Origin: Doryteuthis pealeii
Lineage: Eukaryota; Mollusca; Cephalopoda; Myopsida; Loliginidae
Length of the DNA stretch: 64,000 bases
Reading direction: 5' to 3'
Assembly (NCBI GenBank): GCA_023376005.1
Contig: CM042145.1
Location: forward strand, 15,796,066 to 15,860,065
Made by a program: the position numbers and the translations under genes. This document shows positions 20,901-34,119 of the stretch, one piece after another (the first letter of the stretch is position 1; each line of letters starts with the position of its first letter). Below the pieces are notes generated by a model. The model saw nothing but the letters and a program-made list of their open reading frames with translations, was not told where the DNA came from and did not search any database.

Positions 20901-23703
20901 TAAAATTGTATCCATGCGTCCCAGTGTTTTTTCTTTTTTTTTTTTCCTTCACTATTTCAAGCTAACTGTAAATACATTTCAATAGTTTCTTAGAAATGGA
21001 TTACACAGGATAGGTTATAAAGTAGGAGTTAGACGGCTTTATTTGGGACCCATGAATTTTCCTGGGGACTCATTCAAAGCAAATATGTGTGTCCCAGGAT
21101 GCACTAAATCAAAAAGCTATCAGCATCACTGCATTATGTCTTGAAACATAAAATTTTCTCAGTAATTAGAACAGTCACATGGACATGTTCACAAAAAAAA
21201 TGCAACTAGCTTGTGGTGAAAATAAGCTCATATTAGTAGAAAGAAAATTATAAACAAATATTTAAGTGGATATTTCTCTATAATGGAATAAAACACCTTA
21301 GTTTGGAACTATAGATATAACTTACTTTCACTTATCCTATCCCAAATACAGTGAAACATGTGGTGTGTAAATATTAAATATAGTTCATTAATTATATAGT
21401 TCTTGTGTATAAGTTATATTAATTATATAGTTCTTGTGTATAAGTTATATTAATTATATAAGTTCTTGTGTATTATAAGTATATTAATTATATATAGTTC
21501 TGTGTTATAAGTTATATTAATTATATAGTTCTTGTGTATATAAGTTATATTAATTATATATATAAGTTATATTAATTATATACTTCTTGTGTATAAGTTA
21601 TATTAATTATATACTTCTTGTGTATAAGTTATATTAATTATATAGTTATTTTGAATTTAAGGTACCCTTAAATTTTGTCTGAAAAGTCTGGAAAAATAGT
21701 GCGTCTTATAAACTTATGGTAGATTGTGAAAAACTAAATGTATATTTGTAGTAAAAGTAAATAAAATAACTTGTTGGTGGCTGGATATTTTCATTAAATA
21801 ATGTGTTTCTTTGTGTCTTGCAGGATGTTGTGCGACATGTCAATGTGGAGACTCATGCTCTACAGAAAAGCCGAGCCTCTCAAACAGGGCAGACATTAGC
21901 TAACAAGAAACGCGAAGTGGCATCCCTCTTTAAATTTGTGGTTGAGATTGCAGACAAACGTGAGTTTAATTGTTTAAAACTTTCCGTAATTGTTTGTGGA
22001 TTTGAAAAATTGATCTAAAAAATTTCAATTGATTAACCCTTTTGCAGATCCCACCCTGTCGGCTGGGGCGTTAGAATGCACCGACTGCACCTCTGCAGAG
22101 GGATAAGACTCCCCCAAATGGGGCCACCTGTTGGCCATGGGTGGCGACCTGTGATGCTTAAGGATAGAGCCCAGGTGGATGAGCAGTTCATGGCTTGCAA
22201 TACTCCCCTTTGGCCATATCTTGGGCTAGACGGGCGGTCGGAGAGGCCCCCTCCGATCAATTGGCTGGTCACGTCAAGCCCTAGCACCTATATGATTTTC
22301 CCAACCCTATTGCCCTTATGGCAAGCCCCAACCCCTTTTTATCATATGGGTGCTAGAAGGCGGTGGCTTGTATTATCCATTAAGATTTGATTTATTTCAA
22401 AACTTTATCGGCATTAAATGACCCACTGAGGTTGATATGCCGTAAAACAAAACAAACCAAACCTTTTGCAGATCGAGCGACATTTTTGTCTTTTTTAAGT
22501 GGTAGATCAATATAAGGCATTTTCATGTTGGCTGTTCAATGATGATTCAATGTTAGTGCATAGCAAATAATTTGCCCACTCTACAAAGATTTTAAAAAAA
22601 ATTATCTGTTTGCAAAAGGGTTAAATTTTGCTTTAACCCCCCCCCTTTTTTTAAACAAGGACAAATTGACTACTTCTCAGCAAAAGGTTACAATGATATG
22701 GTGATAAAGTCATCAGTATCAGCCAGACAGCCAGAGAGATCCCCTTTTCACTGACGCTAGACCAAGGAGATTGTTTTGGCATCTGAAGCAGAGTGCCACA
22801 CCTACCATAAACCCCTTACTTTACCACACAGATCCCTGTGCTACTCATACGCTGAGTTGGAGAGCATTGTTATCAAACTAGGAACCGTGTGATTCCTAGT
22901 AGGACACTCTACTGACTGAGCTAAACCGGCCTTGATATGGTAATAGATGTGTTAAATAAGTGAAGATGGGAATATTTACTTATTTGTTTGTTATGTCTCC
23001 TTGGTGGCCTAAGGTCAGTATCAGCTAGACAGCGAAGGAGTCTATTACCTTTTCAGTAGCACTAGACCAAGGAGATTGTTTTGGCATCTGAGGGTGAGCG
23101 CCACACCTACCATCAGCTCCTCACTTTACCATACAGATCTCTGTGCTACTCATACGCTGAGTTGGTGAGGGCTGATATCAAACCTGGAACTTTGTGGTTC
23201 CTACTCGGACGCTCTACCAACCGAGCTAAACCAGCCCTGATTAGTCTATTATAGACTTATTATTATGCAGGTGTCAGATGACTTTAAAGCATTGCTATAT
23301 CAATGCAACTATAGTAATGGCAGGTACAAGCTGTACATATATATATTTACCAACCCCTCCGCACGAGCAGGATGTGACACAAGGTCAATTTCTAAAGCGG
23401 AGTTCAACAGGTTTGAATTCAGAGTTTTCCTTCTCCTAGACCGGTTGCCTAACCAAGGTTAAAGAGCCCAGTCTGCCCTACTATTTATCCATAGCTGGAG
23501 GGAGAGTAGGATTCATACCTTTCCCAAGGGTATTAGCGCTAAGTGAAATGCATTTACCACATCCAGGATTTGAACTCAGGGCAACGAGTCCATTTCCCAT
23601 GACTTTAACCATTACACTACGCGCTTCCCACTGCTGTACATATAAGAATTAGGAGTTTTTGTCTAGATCCAAACTCAAAATAATGCTTGCACTAGGTGAA
23701 CAG

Positions 23704-23745
<42 letters not shown>

Positions 23746-24990
23746 GTAAAGTCGTCAGGTTGGCCTAATGTCAGTATCAGCCAGACAATGAGGTAGTCTA
23801 TCCCCTTTTCACTAGCGCCAGACAAAGGAGATTGTTTTTTAGCGTAGTTATGGTAAAATATATCTGTAAACTGCAGATATTTTCACTTATTTTAGAAAAA
23901 GTCAGACATGAGAAATTACAAAGGTAAGAATTTTAATTTTTATTCTATTAATTACTATAAAATTATTTTCTGTGACAAATTCTAAAATGAAATGTTTTTT
24001 TTTCTCTCTCTCTCTCTCTCCCTCTATTTAAAAGGTGGACCCCAGTTGAAATGTGCACTTGTTGTGAAGCATATTATCAATGTCTTAGACGACCCTTTCA
24101 TGTGTGAATGCTATGGGCAGGTCTACAGTAGTGTCCTCTTGAAGCATGTCCTCTCTGTACGAAAATATCAAACAGAGATTCCTGCTGCCCAATGGCTTGG
24201 TAAGTTTCAAGACCTTTAATTCTCCTTCTATTTCAGGAGTCGCTCAAGATGTAATGGTTATCATTGTGGGAAGTGGACTCTGATACCTGAGTTCAAATCC
24301 TGAACAAGACTGTTTGCATTTCATATCACACTAATACCTTTTGGAAAAGTATGGATCCAATTATTCTCCCTCCAGTTTATGGTAAATATTAGGGCAGATG
24401 TGGATGTTTTTGACATCCATGCACAACTCGCTATACACTTCTATTAATTGGTAGATTATGTTAAACTTTTAAAGTTTAAATGTATCTATTTTTCTTCATG
24501 ATAACCAGTTCGGTTGATATATCTTTATAGGCAATGTGGCAGTTTTTATAGACCCATTACATACCAGCTCACTGCCATGTTGTTGAGGAAGTGTTGAACC
24601 TTGTTGTTGCAAACTCCCTACACCACTTGTGGATGTTTTTGACATCCATGTATGACTCGCCATACACTTTCATTATTTGGCAATGAATTTCAATTGATTG
24701 CATTCAAAAACTGAATAACTGTGCACACTTAACATTTGGTAGTAGTATTGCAACAAGATTAGATCCGTATTCAGTTTCGGTTACTTGTTGCCTTGTATTA
24801 CCAATTCGACAGGAATTGGGATTTAGTATGATTATTCTACAGTCAATTAGGAGTTACATTAGAAATGACTGCCATGCTCAGTGTTGGCTTAGCAGTCATT
24901 TCATTCTATATATTTGGCTCAATTGTCACTGATAATCCAAGATCAACTCTTTTTACAGTGATGAGTCAGTTAGAATCTTTTGATAGTAAG

Positions 24991-25037
<47 letters not shown>

Positions 25038-25115
25038 ACTCAATTAATTGTCACTGATAATCCAAGATCAACTCTTTTTACAGTGGTGAGTCAATTAGAA
25101 TCTTTTGATAGTAAG

Positions 25116-25147
<32 letters not shown>

Positions 25148-25874
25148 CTCAATTAATTGTCACTGATAATCCAAGATCAACTCTTTTTACAGTGGTGAGT
25201 CAGTTAGAATCTTTTGATAGTAAGTTATATATACTAGCAAATATATGCACCCTCCGGGTGCAAGTATTTTAGTTAAATTTTATAATAAGATATCATATTA
25301 AATTAGAAAGGCTAATGAAACTGAATAGGAATGCAGATAAAAATATTTGGAACAGAGGGGGTATAATCGAAAAATAGAACAACTTTGAAACTAACTCTTC
25401 CATCAATTTCCGTTACTCCCTTCTTTCATTGGTAAATTTTCCTAATTAAACTGTTTAGTTAAAATAGGAAGTAAAGAATAATATTAGTTATTTCTTTTTG
25501 TTAAGGAATTTCTTTTAAGATTTATTGAAGAGATTTTTGCTCATATTCATTAAGATAAAACCAAACAATTAGAAATCAATAATGCTAAGCATATATTTAT
25601 CAAAATCAAATTTTTAAGATCAATATGCAAATTAGCCTTCCCATTCACACTGTAATCCACTATGTTGTTGTATATATAAATGCAATTGCATGTTATTAGT
25701 ATGTAGATATGATTAACAGTTTTAATGATGTAAAACAAATTTATTAATAATTGAGATTTAGATAAATATAAAATCGTAGAGAATGTTATGTAAATAACTA
25801 AAGGGAATTGTGTCTTGTATAGTAATATAGTTTCGGTTACAGACAGAAAAACACACAATCTCCATTATAATAAG

Positions 25875-25905
<31 letters not shown>

Positions 25906-25983
25906 ACTCAATTAATTGTCACTGATAATCCAAGATCAACTCTTATTACAGTGGTGAGTCAGTTAGAATCTTTTGATAGTAAG

Positions 25984-26038
<55 letters not shown>

Positions 26039-26116
26039 ACTCAATTAATTGTCACTGATAATCCAAGATCAACTCTTTTTACAGTGATGAGCCAGTTAGA
26101 ATCTTTTGATAGTAAG

Positions 26117-26157
<41 letters not shown>

Positions 26158-27407
26158 GCTCAATTAATTGTCACTGATAATCCAAGATCAACTCTTTTTA
26201 CAGTGGTGAGTCAATTAGAATCTTTTGATAGTAAGTTATATATATATATATATATAATATAATATATATTTGGCTCAATTAATTGTCACTGATAATCCAA
26301 GAGCAACTTTTTTTATAGTGTTGAATCAGTTAGAATCTTTTGATAGTAAGTTATATATATATATTTAGCTCAATTAATTGTCACTGATAATCCAAGATCA
26401 ACTCTTTTTACAGTGTTGAGTCAGTCAGAATCTTTTGATAGTAAGTTAGACTCATTTGCCATTTGCTTACAGTTCTACATTTTGTTCAAATATTTTCTTC
26501 CAGATCTGCTGAAAATTTATTGCAACACATTTCAATCAAATGAAACGGACTGCAATCACCTGTTGTATGCTCGGCTTATTTACGCATTAATTCAAACTGT
26601 TTCACTTCATACCGATTTGCCCACTGAAGATCTCCTCAAGTTCTACACAGACTTTTTTCAATCAGCCAGGTATGCTACCATTGATGAATTCTTAACATAA
26701 TAGGATCACTTTGATTTTACTTGAGATTTAAGAATTATTTTAAAACTAGCAAGCAGCTACCCGGTGTCGCCAGGGTAGAGGGGGATGTTTTTAAGTTAGT
26801 CCCGCAGATCCATTATTACTGAATCGTGAGTTGAATCCTCATGGGATGCCCCGTTTAAACCCCTGTTAAAAAATAGACCTTGCATTGATCCAGCTACTCT
26901 GAAAAGAAATGTTAATGTCTACTATCTAAAATATTAAATGAAAAAAAAATCCATGCTGTTATCATTTAAATTTTCTTTTTTAATTATCTTTACGAATATA
27001 AATCAAATCTCTATTATTTTTGCTTAAAAACCAAGCCCTGGTGATATTTAATGTGTATATATGTTTACTTTGTCGTTAATTGTTTTATTTTCGAAGTTTC
27101 CTCCGGACATACATACACACAACTGACCTTTATATATGTACAGATAGATAGATGGATCATTATTGATATTAATGATTTTAATCAATTTATTCTTCTTTTT
27201 TTTTTTTTTTTGTTCAAAGTAAGAATAGTTGTCACATTTAGAAAAAATATTAATCTACTTATCCATCTTTGCTTGCTATGTTAAAAATTAATCTGACTAA
27301 ATAAAATAGCTAACTAGAGTTAACCCTTTTGCAAGCAGATAAAATGACAAAAATGTCCGTATAGCATTGGTGACAAAAATTTTGATCTACCTGCAAAAGT
27401 TTTAAGG

Positions 27408-27455
<48 letters not shown>

Positions 27456-30077
27456 GTATTTGATAATTTGCTTTTGAAGCATTGTTAAGTAAAGTATATT
27501 ATCATTTATATTTTTGAAGGCAATTACAATGCGTATATCATATAAAATTCGATAATTATTGAAAATAATCATTGACAGGTTGATTTGGCGTATTTTGTGT
27601 GTGACGTGCCGGTGGCTGAGGGGTAGAGTCTCTGACTTTGCTTGCTGGGTTCTCCTGTTCGATCTCTGTCAGAGGGAGATCGTAGGTATACACTGCTGAT
27701 GAGACCTAATAAGGTTGAAACAGCTGTACAATGTTCCACACGTCGCACTTGTTGTTTGCTGAATTTGCTTGTCATGATTATTTTCAATATAAGAATTATT
27801 GTAATTGCCTTCAAAAATATTAATAATATATATATATATTTAGACAAGTTCACAAAACTTGGAGAAAAACAAAGAAAAAAAAGAATCCTGCAATTCTGTA
27901 TTGTTTAGATTTGTCTGCTAATTTCATCTTTACTGTTCAATGTTTCGACCGATGTGTCCTCTGGGCTTCTTCAGGTGTTTCTTGTCGAATTCTGGAACCT
28001 TCTTGTCGAACTCGGGAAAGTAAGAAGAAGGTTCCCGAGTCCAAAAAGAAACGCCATGAAAAAAGCCAGAGAGTACATCGGCTGAAATGTTGCATATATA
28101 AGAATATTTAACAATTGCGTATATAACAATAAATTTTGACAAAGCTTCGCTAAATACCGAGGCGAAATATCAATTGAATTTAGTTGTTGTGTTGTTATGT
28201 CCACTTTTTCCTCTATTTTCAATCACATATAGCAATAAAGATGAAGACAAGTCTGACAAATCTAAATAATACAAATTATCAAGCCTCATCCCCAAAATTC
28301 AGACAAATAACTGCAATTCTTTTTTCAGAATCCGAACGGAAAAACTGACTGTTCTGGTGTACATATTGCGTTCTGTGAATCTATTTGTGAAATTGGTTGG
28401 AGCTGAGAGTCGACAGCAGATGTGTAAATTTGGGGAGGCTAGCATTCTCCATTTACTGTACATCTGGAACCATAAGAATTCTTTCCTGCAGGTCAGTTAC
28501 TTTTAATTATTTTTGTCATAACTGTTTGTTGTAATGGAATATTTCACACTCTCTCTCACACATATGGTCTGACTATATATATATATATATTGGTTTGTTG
28601 GTTGGTTTTGAAGGCTGTCACAATGCGAGTGTAAAGAAAAAAGAAGGTAACTATGATGTTTTTTGTTAACCTGTCATTTATTTCTCAATATTTCGGGACG
28701 AAATTCCCATCCTCAGAAGAATACTGGAACTGAAGCAAATTACAAAACCCTTTTATATATATATATATAGTGAGCATAGCATTATACTGAGCTGGCTTCG
28801 AGTATTAGAAGCGTGCCTCACTATTCCTTGTCTATCTTATTGTATCTCTCTGCAATAAAACCCTCTATCTTAAATCTACGGACATGTTGACTGGTCCTTC
28901 CACTCGACTACAACCTTATCTGTTTGTATCCCTTTTAAGGACATAACACTTTTTTTTTTAACCCTTTATTTACCACTGTCATCCGCAATAGCAAAAGGTG
29001 AAATGGTTGACAAGTTAGTATTGTATTGCTGATCCTTTACTACTGAATAGAAATGTATTCATTTAATTCATTTCTCTTTTTTTAACTCTAAACCATTTTC
29101 TAAGAGCTGATGATCTCGAGCATTTTCAGGGGGTTTGGCATTTTGATTGTTGGGTGGTTTGGGGGTGCTCGGGTAGATAAAGGGTCAAAGACTTGCAAGA
29201 TGTATCATCTTTTTTTTATTGTGGCGCCTATTTGTGGTATGAATAAAGTCTTGCAAGAGAATTCAGTCCCACTCCATATTGTGGCAATATATCATTTCTC
29301 AGTTTCATCAACTAGATCAGGGGTCACCAAACTACGGCCCGCGGACCGGATCCGGCCCTCAAAGACAATTTATCAGGCCTGCCGATGGTACTTGAATTTG
29401 TTTGTTAAAATGTACGGAAAACAAGACGTCCTGATACCATTTAAATTTAAATATCAAAATTTAAATATGTGAAATCAACCCATCGAAGGAAATTGATTGA
29501 TAAACGTTTTGAAAGCAATTCTCTTGATTGGATGTAGCAATTCCAAACCAAATATTGACAATATCTTGAAAGGCAAACTTCAGTTTCACAAATCTCACAA
29601 AACCTTTCTGCTAATGTTGCGTTCTTTGATAATGTTTTGAAAATAAATATGTTGGTTAAATTTGTTTTTGTGCATCTTACCCAACTCTTCCATGAAAGAT
29701 GGAAAGATACATTTTGTTTTACATCTTTTTCTCAGAGCTTTCGTTCTGGCTATTGAACACACTCTGTTACTAAAATAATTTTGTCTTGCATTTGCTTTAC
29801 AAATTTTTTTTAAGAGTTTTAATTTATGACCCCTGGTATTAATATTTTGAGAAATGTTTAGTAGATCAAAGATAAAGAAAAATTTTTTTTTAATTACTAC
29901 TGCTACTCAACAAGTTTGATATTTGTTTATTAAAATGTGATTTTATTTTTTATTAGCCACTGATCATTGAATTTCTCAGTGTCCAAATGAAGATTCATCA
30001 TCCTGGAGGGGCTAAGACTGAAGAATTTGGGGCATTTGCTGCTGACTGGGATATCTGGAAGGTAAAGTAACCAATAA

Positions 30078-30114
<37 letters not shown>

Positions 30115-33100
30115 TTTAAGTTTTTGCGTATGCTTCTAAATTATTTAGTTAAAATAAGATTAGATATATATATATAAAAAAGAATTCAAACCCATTCTCA
30201 ACAGATATTACAAAGGTAAGAGACGGATTTTATCTTCTCTAATAACTTATAGAATAATTATATTAACTTGATGCTTCAAAGGAGTCTAATAATAGATGAG
30301 AAAAACTTTCTATCAGGGACCACACTCTCAAAAAGTGTTTTAATACTTTTGAAAGGGGTCCCTTGGACAGGATTTTTCATTTATCCCCCTCATTTCATTC
30401 ATTTTTATTTCATCCATTCATTCATTTTATCATTAATTTTTAACTATATATATATATATAAGTAAGTAAAGTAAAGTCATCGGGGCGGCCTAAAATCGGT
30501 ATCAGCCAATCAGCGAGGGAGTCTATCCCCTTTTCAATAGCACTAGACCAAGGAGATTATTTTTAGCATCTGAGGTGGAGCGCCACACCTACCATCAGCT
30601 CCTTACTTTACCGCACAGATCCCTGTGCTACTCATACGCTGAGTTGGCGAGGACCAGTATCGAACTAGGAACCTTGTGGTTTCTAGCCATATATATATAT
30701 ATATATAATGTCTGAGTGCTATTTTAGCATTTCCATTGTAGTGGCATTTGTAATTCATCCAAGAGTGCTCATAAAAAATAGAGCTAAAATAATTGTTGAA
30801 AAAATTATGAATCTACCACGGTTTTGATCTTTATCATAAATATCTCTACTGGAGGCTTACTACAGACTTGGAGTAACCCTGATTCAACAATGGAGGGGTG
30901 TGGTGTAATGGATAGAGTCGTAGGAAATGGACTCATCGACTCGAATTCAAATCCTGGACGAAGCTACAGTTCACATAGTGCTAATACCCTAGGGAAAGGT
31001 ATGAATCCAACTACTCTCCCTCCAGCTATGGGTAAATAGTAGTGCAGACTGGGCTCTTTAACCTTGGTTAAGCAACCAGTCTAGGAGAAGGAAAACTCTG
31101 AATTCAAACTTGTTAAACTCTGCTTGGGTTGGTCACTACTAGAATAGGCTCAGTCCTAATTAGTGATCTATTTCTCTGGGCTAAAGAGCCCTTAGTCACT
31201 ACTAGAATAGGCTCAGTCCTAATTAGTGATCTATTTCACTGGGCTAAAGAGCCCTTGGTCACTACTAGAATAGGCTCAGTCCTAATTAGTGATCTATTTC
31301 ACTGGGCTAAAGAGCCCTTGGTCACTACTAGAATAGGCTCAGTCCTAATTAGTGATCTATTTCACTAATAACAATGGCTACGAGAATCTCAACAATAAAG
31401 ATGAGGACAACAGTCCAAAAAATCTAAATAATACAAACATTTTACCATTTATAGAGAACAGATAAACAAACTGTTCCTAAATTCACATCTATTATGATTT
31501 CAACAAATTAATTTCTCTTTTGTTCTGCTTTATTACAGAGTCATTTACGAGCGTTATATGAAATGATTTACAATGATTTGCAAGACATGGCATCAAGACA
31601 TACATTCTCATCAGGGTAAGAACTCTAATTCTGTTTTCTGATAAATTATGAATTTCTTAAAATCTATTTCTTTAAAATGCAGTTAATGAAATGGCAACAA
31701 ATAACAACACAATATTCAAACAAACAAAAAATAATTTTGTGTAATTCCTACAACTTTAACTCTTAATGTCCTATACCACCTCATTCCACCCAGCTAGAAA
31801 TCACATTCATTTTCCTAATCCACCCCAAATGATAGCCTTTGTTTAAATGTAATATTAAACATATATAGAAGTCTTTGATTTGAGGGAAATAACAGGTAAC
31901 TTTAAATGAAAAGGCCATTTTTAGCCATTTATTGATAAATCCTTATAGGAATGGGGCTCTGGACTTGGAAAATTCTCAACAGGATGTTAAGAATTAAATA
32001 TAAATACCAGCTATATTAGTTTTGTGAAATCTCAACTCAGGGATTCAGTCTGCTGTAATAACGTCGCTCACCCAACTGCCAAGAAATTTGGCTTATTTAT
32101 GACTCCACTCCCGCCAACCTCCTCACTTCCGGTCTGCACTCTTATAAAAGAAATTTAAATTTCGAGCGCCATTTTCTTCCAAGCCCGAGGTAAGAGGAGT
32201 TTCATTTTTTTATCTTTATATCACAAGTTTGTTTGATTTTAATGGCATGTCAACCTGTCTAGGGTTTTTTTTTATGTCTCGAGGTTAGTGTATCACGTTC
32301 ATTGTACTCTTATGTTTTTATTTTCTGTGTAGTTGTTTCTTAAGTTTTGGGGGTTTTTTTTGCACATAGTCCTATTGAATACAAATAATTTTTAAACTGA
32401 TCTATTTGACGCATAATAATAGACGGTACTCCACACTCTCCATTAGATGTAAGTTTAGTATCATCATTCAAGACACCCTTTGGGGATGATCAGGTGAAAT
32501 ATTTGTTGATGTTAAAAGATAAGGTGTAATTGTGTTTACTTGTTTATTTGTTTTATTGTGGAATATGAAATAATGAATAATAATGAATAATCCTTGAATT
32601 TATATTTATAATAATTTATATTTATTTATATAATTTATATTTATAATAATGAATAATCCTTGAATAATAATAATAATGAATAATCCTTGAATAATAATGA
32701 ATAATCCTTGAATAATAATAATAATGAATAATAATGAAATATGAATACGTGTTTATAATTGTGTTTACTTGTTTAATTGTGTAATTGTGTTTAATAGGTG
32801 TTTGATAAGGTGTAATTCCATGATAGACGGTACTCCACACTTTCCATTAGATGTAGTTTAGTATCATCATCCAAGACACCCTTTGGGGAGGATCAGGTGA
32901 GATATTTGTTGATAACAGGTGCAAAACATCATCCAGGTGGTTGATAATTAGTCCAGGTGTTAAGTTGGTGTGTTGAACGAAAATCATTTGCAGGCCGGAT
33001 GTGACCCTTCGGCTGGAGGTAGCTGACCCCTGGTTTGGACCATCGTGAAACAAGTTATTTTTATCCAACCAATCAGCATAATTTGGTTTTTTTATTTAAA

Positions 33101-33285
33101 ATTTTGGATAAGTTCTTCTTCGTGCTTCTTGTTTAAGAAACAATGTTTTGTTTTTATTTTTTAGTCCCCGAGAAAATATCAATATTCTGGATAAGCATTA
33201 TACAGACCTTGCAGCTGATGTATACCATCAGGTAAGTCAGGTTATGAAGAAATATTTGTTATACAATTATATGTATATTCTTTAA

Positions 33286-33334
<49 letters not shown>

Positions 33335-33736
33335 CGCTCTCGATCAGTACGGAATTTTCAAAAAAAATTTTTTTAAATGCGTATTTATTGTTAAAAATAA
33401 AATAAATTTTATTTTAAAAAATTATAAGCATTTTTATCATTAAAAAAGCTCAAAAGAGTTTGCAGTAAAACTCTTTTGAGCTTTTTTAATGATAAAAATG
33501 CTTATAATTTTTAAAAATAAAATTTATTTTATTTTTAACAATAAATACGCATTTAAAAAAAAAATATTTTGAAAATTCCAGTACTGATCGAGAGCATTCT
33601 GTCCCTCGTGATTAATGATATATTTATTTCGTTTTTCCGTTTACAATGTTGCTTTGATAAAGACATCTTCATAATGTCGAAACAGATTTCTGTCAGCAAA
33701 ACTTTTAACATCTTGTTTTTTCTACAAAACTTTCTA

Positions 33737-33808
<72 letters not shown>

Positions 33809-34078
33809 CCAATACTCTATCATGAACATTTTAATGGTTTATTTCAAATAATAAATAAAACTTGAATAACCAATTTTGTCTGAACATCCAAATATTCATG
33901 ATTTGTTTGAAGAATCTTCTTTTTGCATTGAGGGGGATATGTGCTTAATTGAAGTCATACCTAATTTTTGAAAATTATTTAGTTAATAATTAATGAATTT
34001 AGGCGGGCATATATGTTCAAATGTAAGGCTAAAAAAAAAAAAAAGTCATATCAAGTAAATACAGTGTTTATTTACATA

Positions 34079-34119
<41 letters not shown>

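Larger units (their letters stand above)
15423..24955. repeat. Right arm of inverted duplication 1
   Basis: Mirror of 1-9495. This arm appears to be the better copy: exon 4 is in frame here and the sequence continues into single-copy ATM exons. It begins inside a SINE-B. Confidence 0.9.

Noticed and set aside
1..24955. Two divergently transcribed ATM paralogues
   Set aside because: Introns and all intronic repeats are duplicated too, with a 200-N gap between; assembly duplication is far more likely than gene duplication.
27642..27908. 88-codon frame over the hammerhead element
   Set aside because: Runs through Pol III boxes, ribozyme and AT-rich flank; not coding.
28680..28730. Hammerhead at reversed CTGAGGA...CCCGAAA
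   Set aside because: Core position 7 is tolerable and stem II nearly pairs, but the base at the cleavage position is G, which is not allowed.
31129..31368. 79-codon repetitive frame (four 21-residue repeats)
   Set aside because: 63-bp tandem array at the end of a SINE-B; no start context, no homology.
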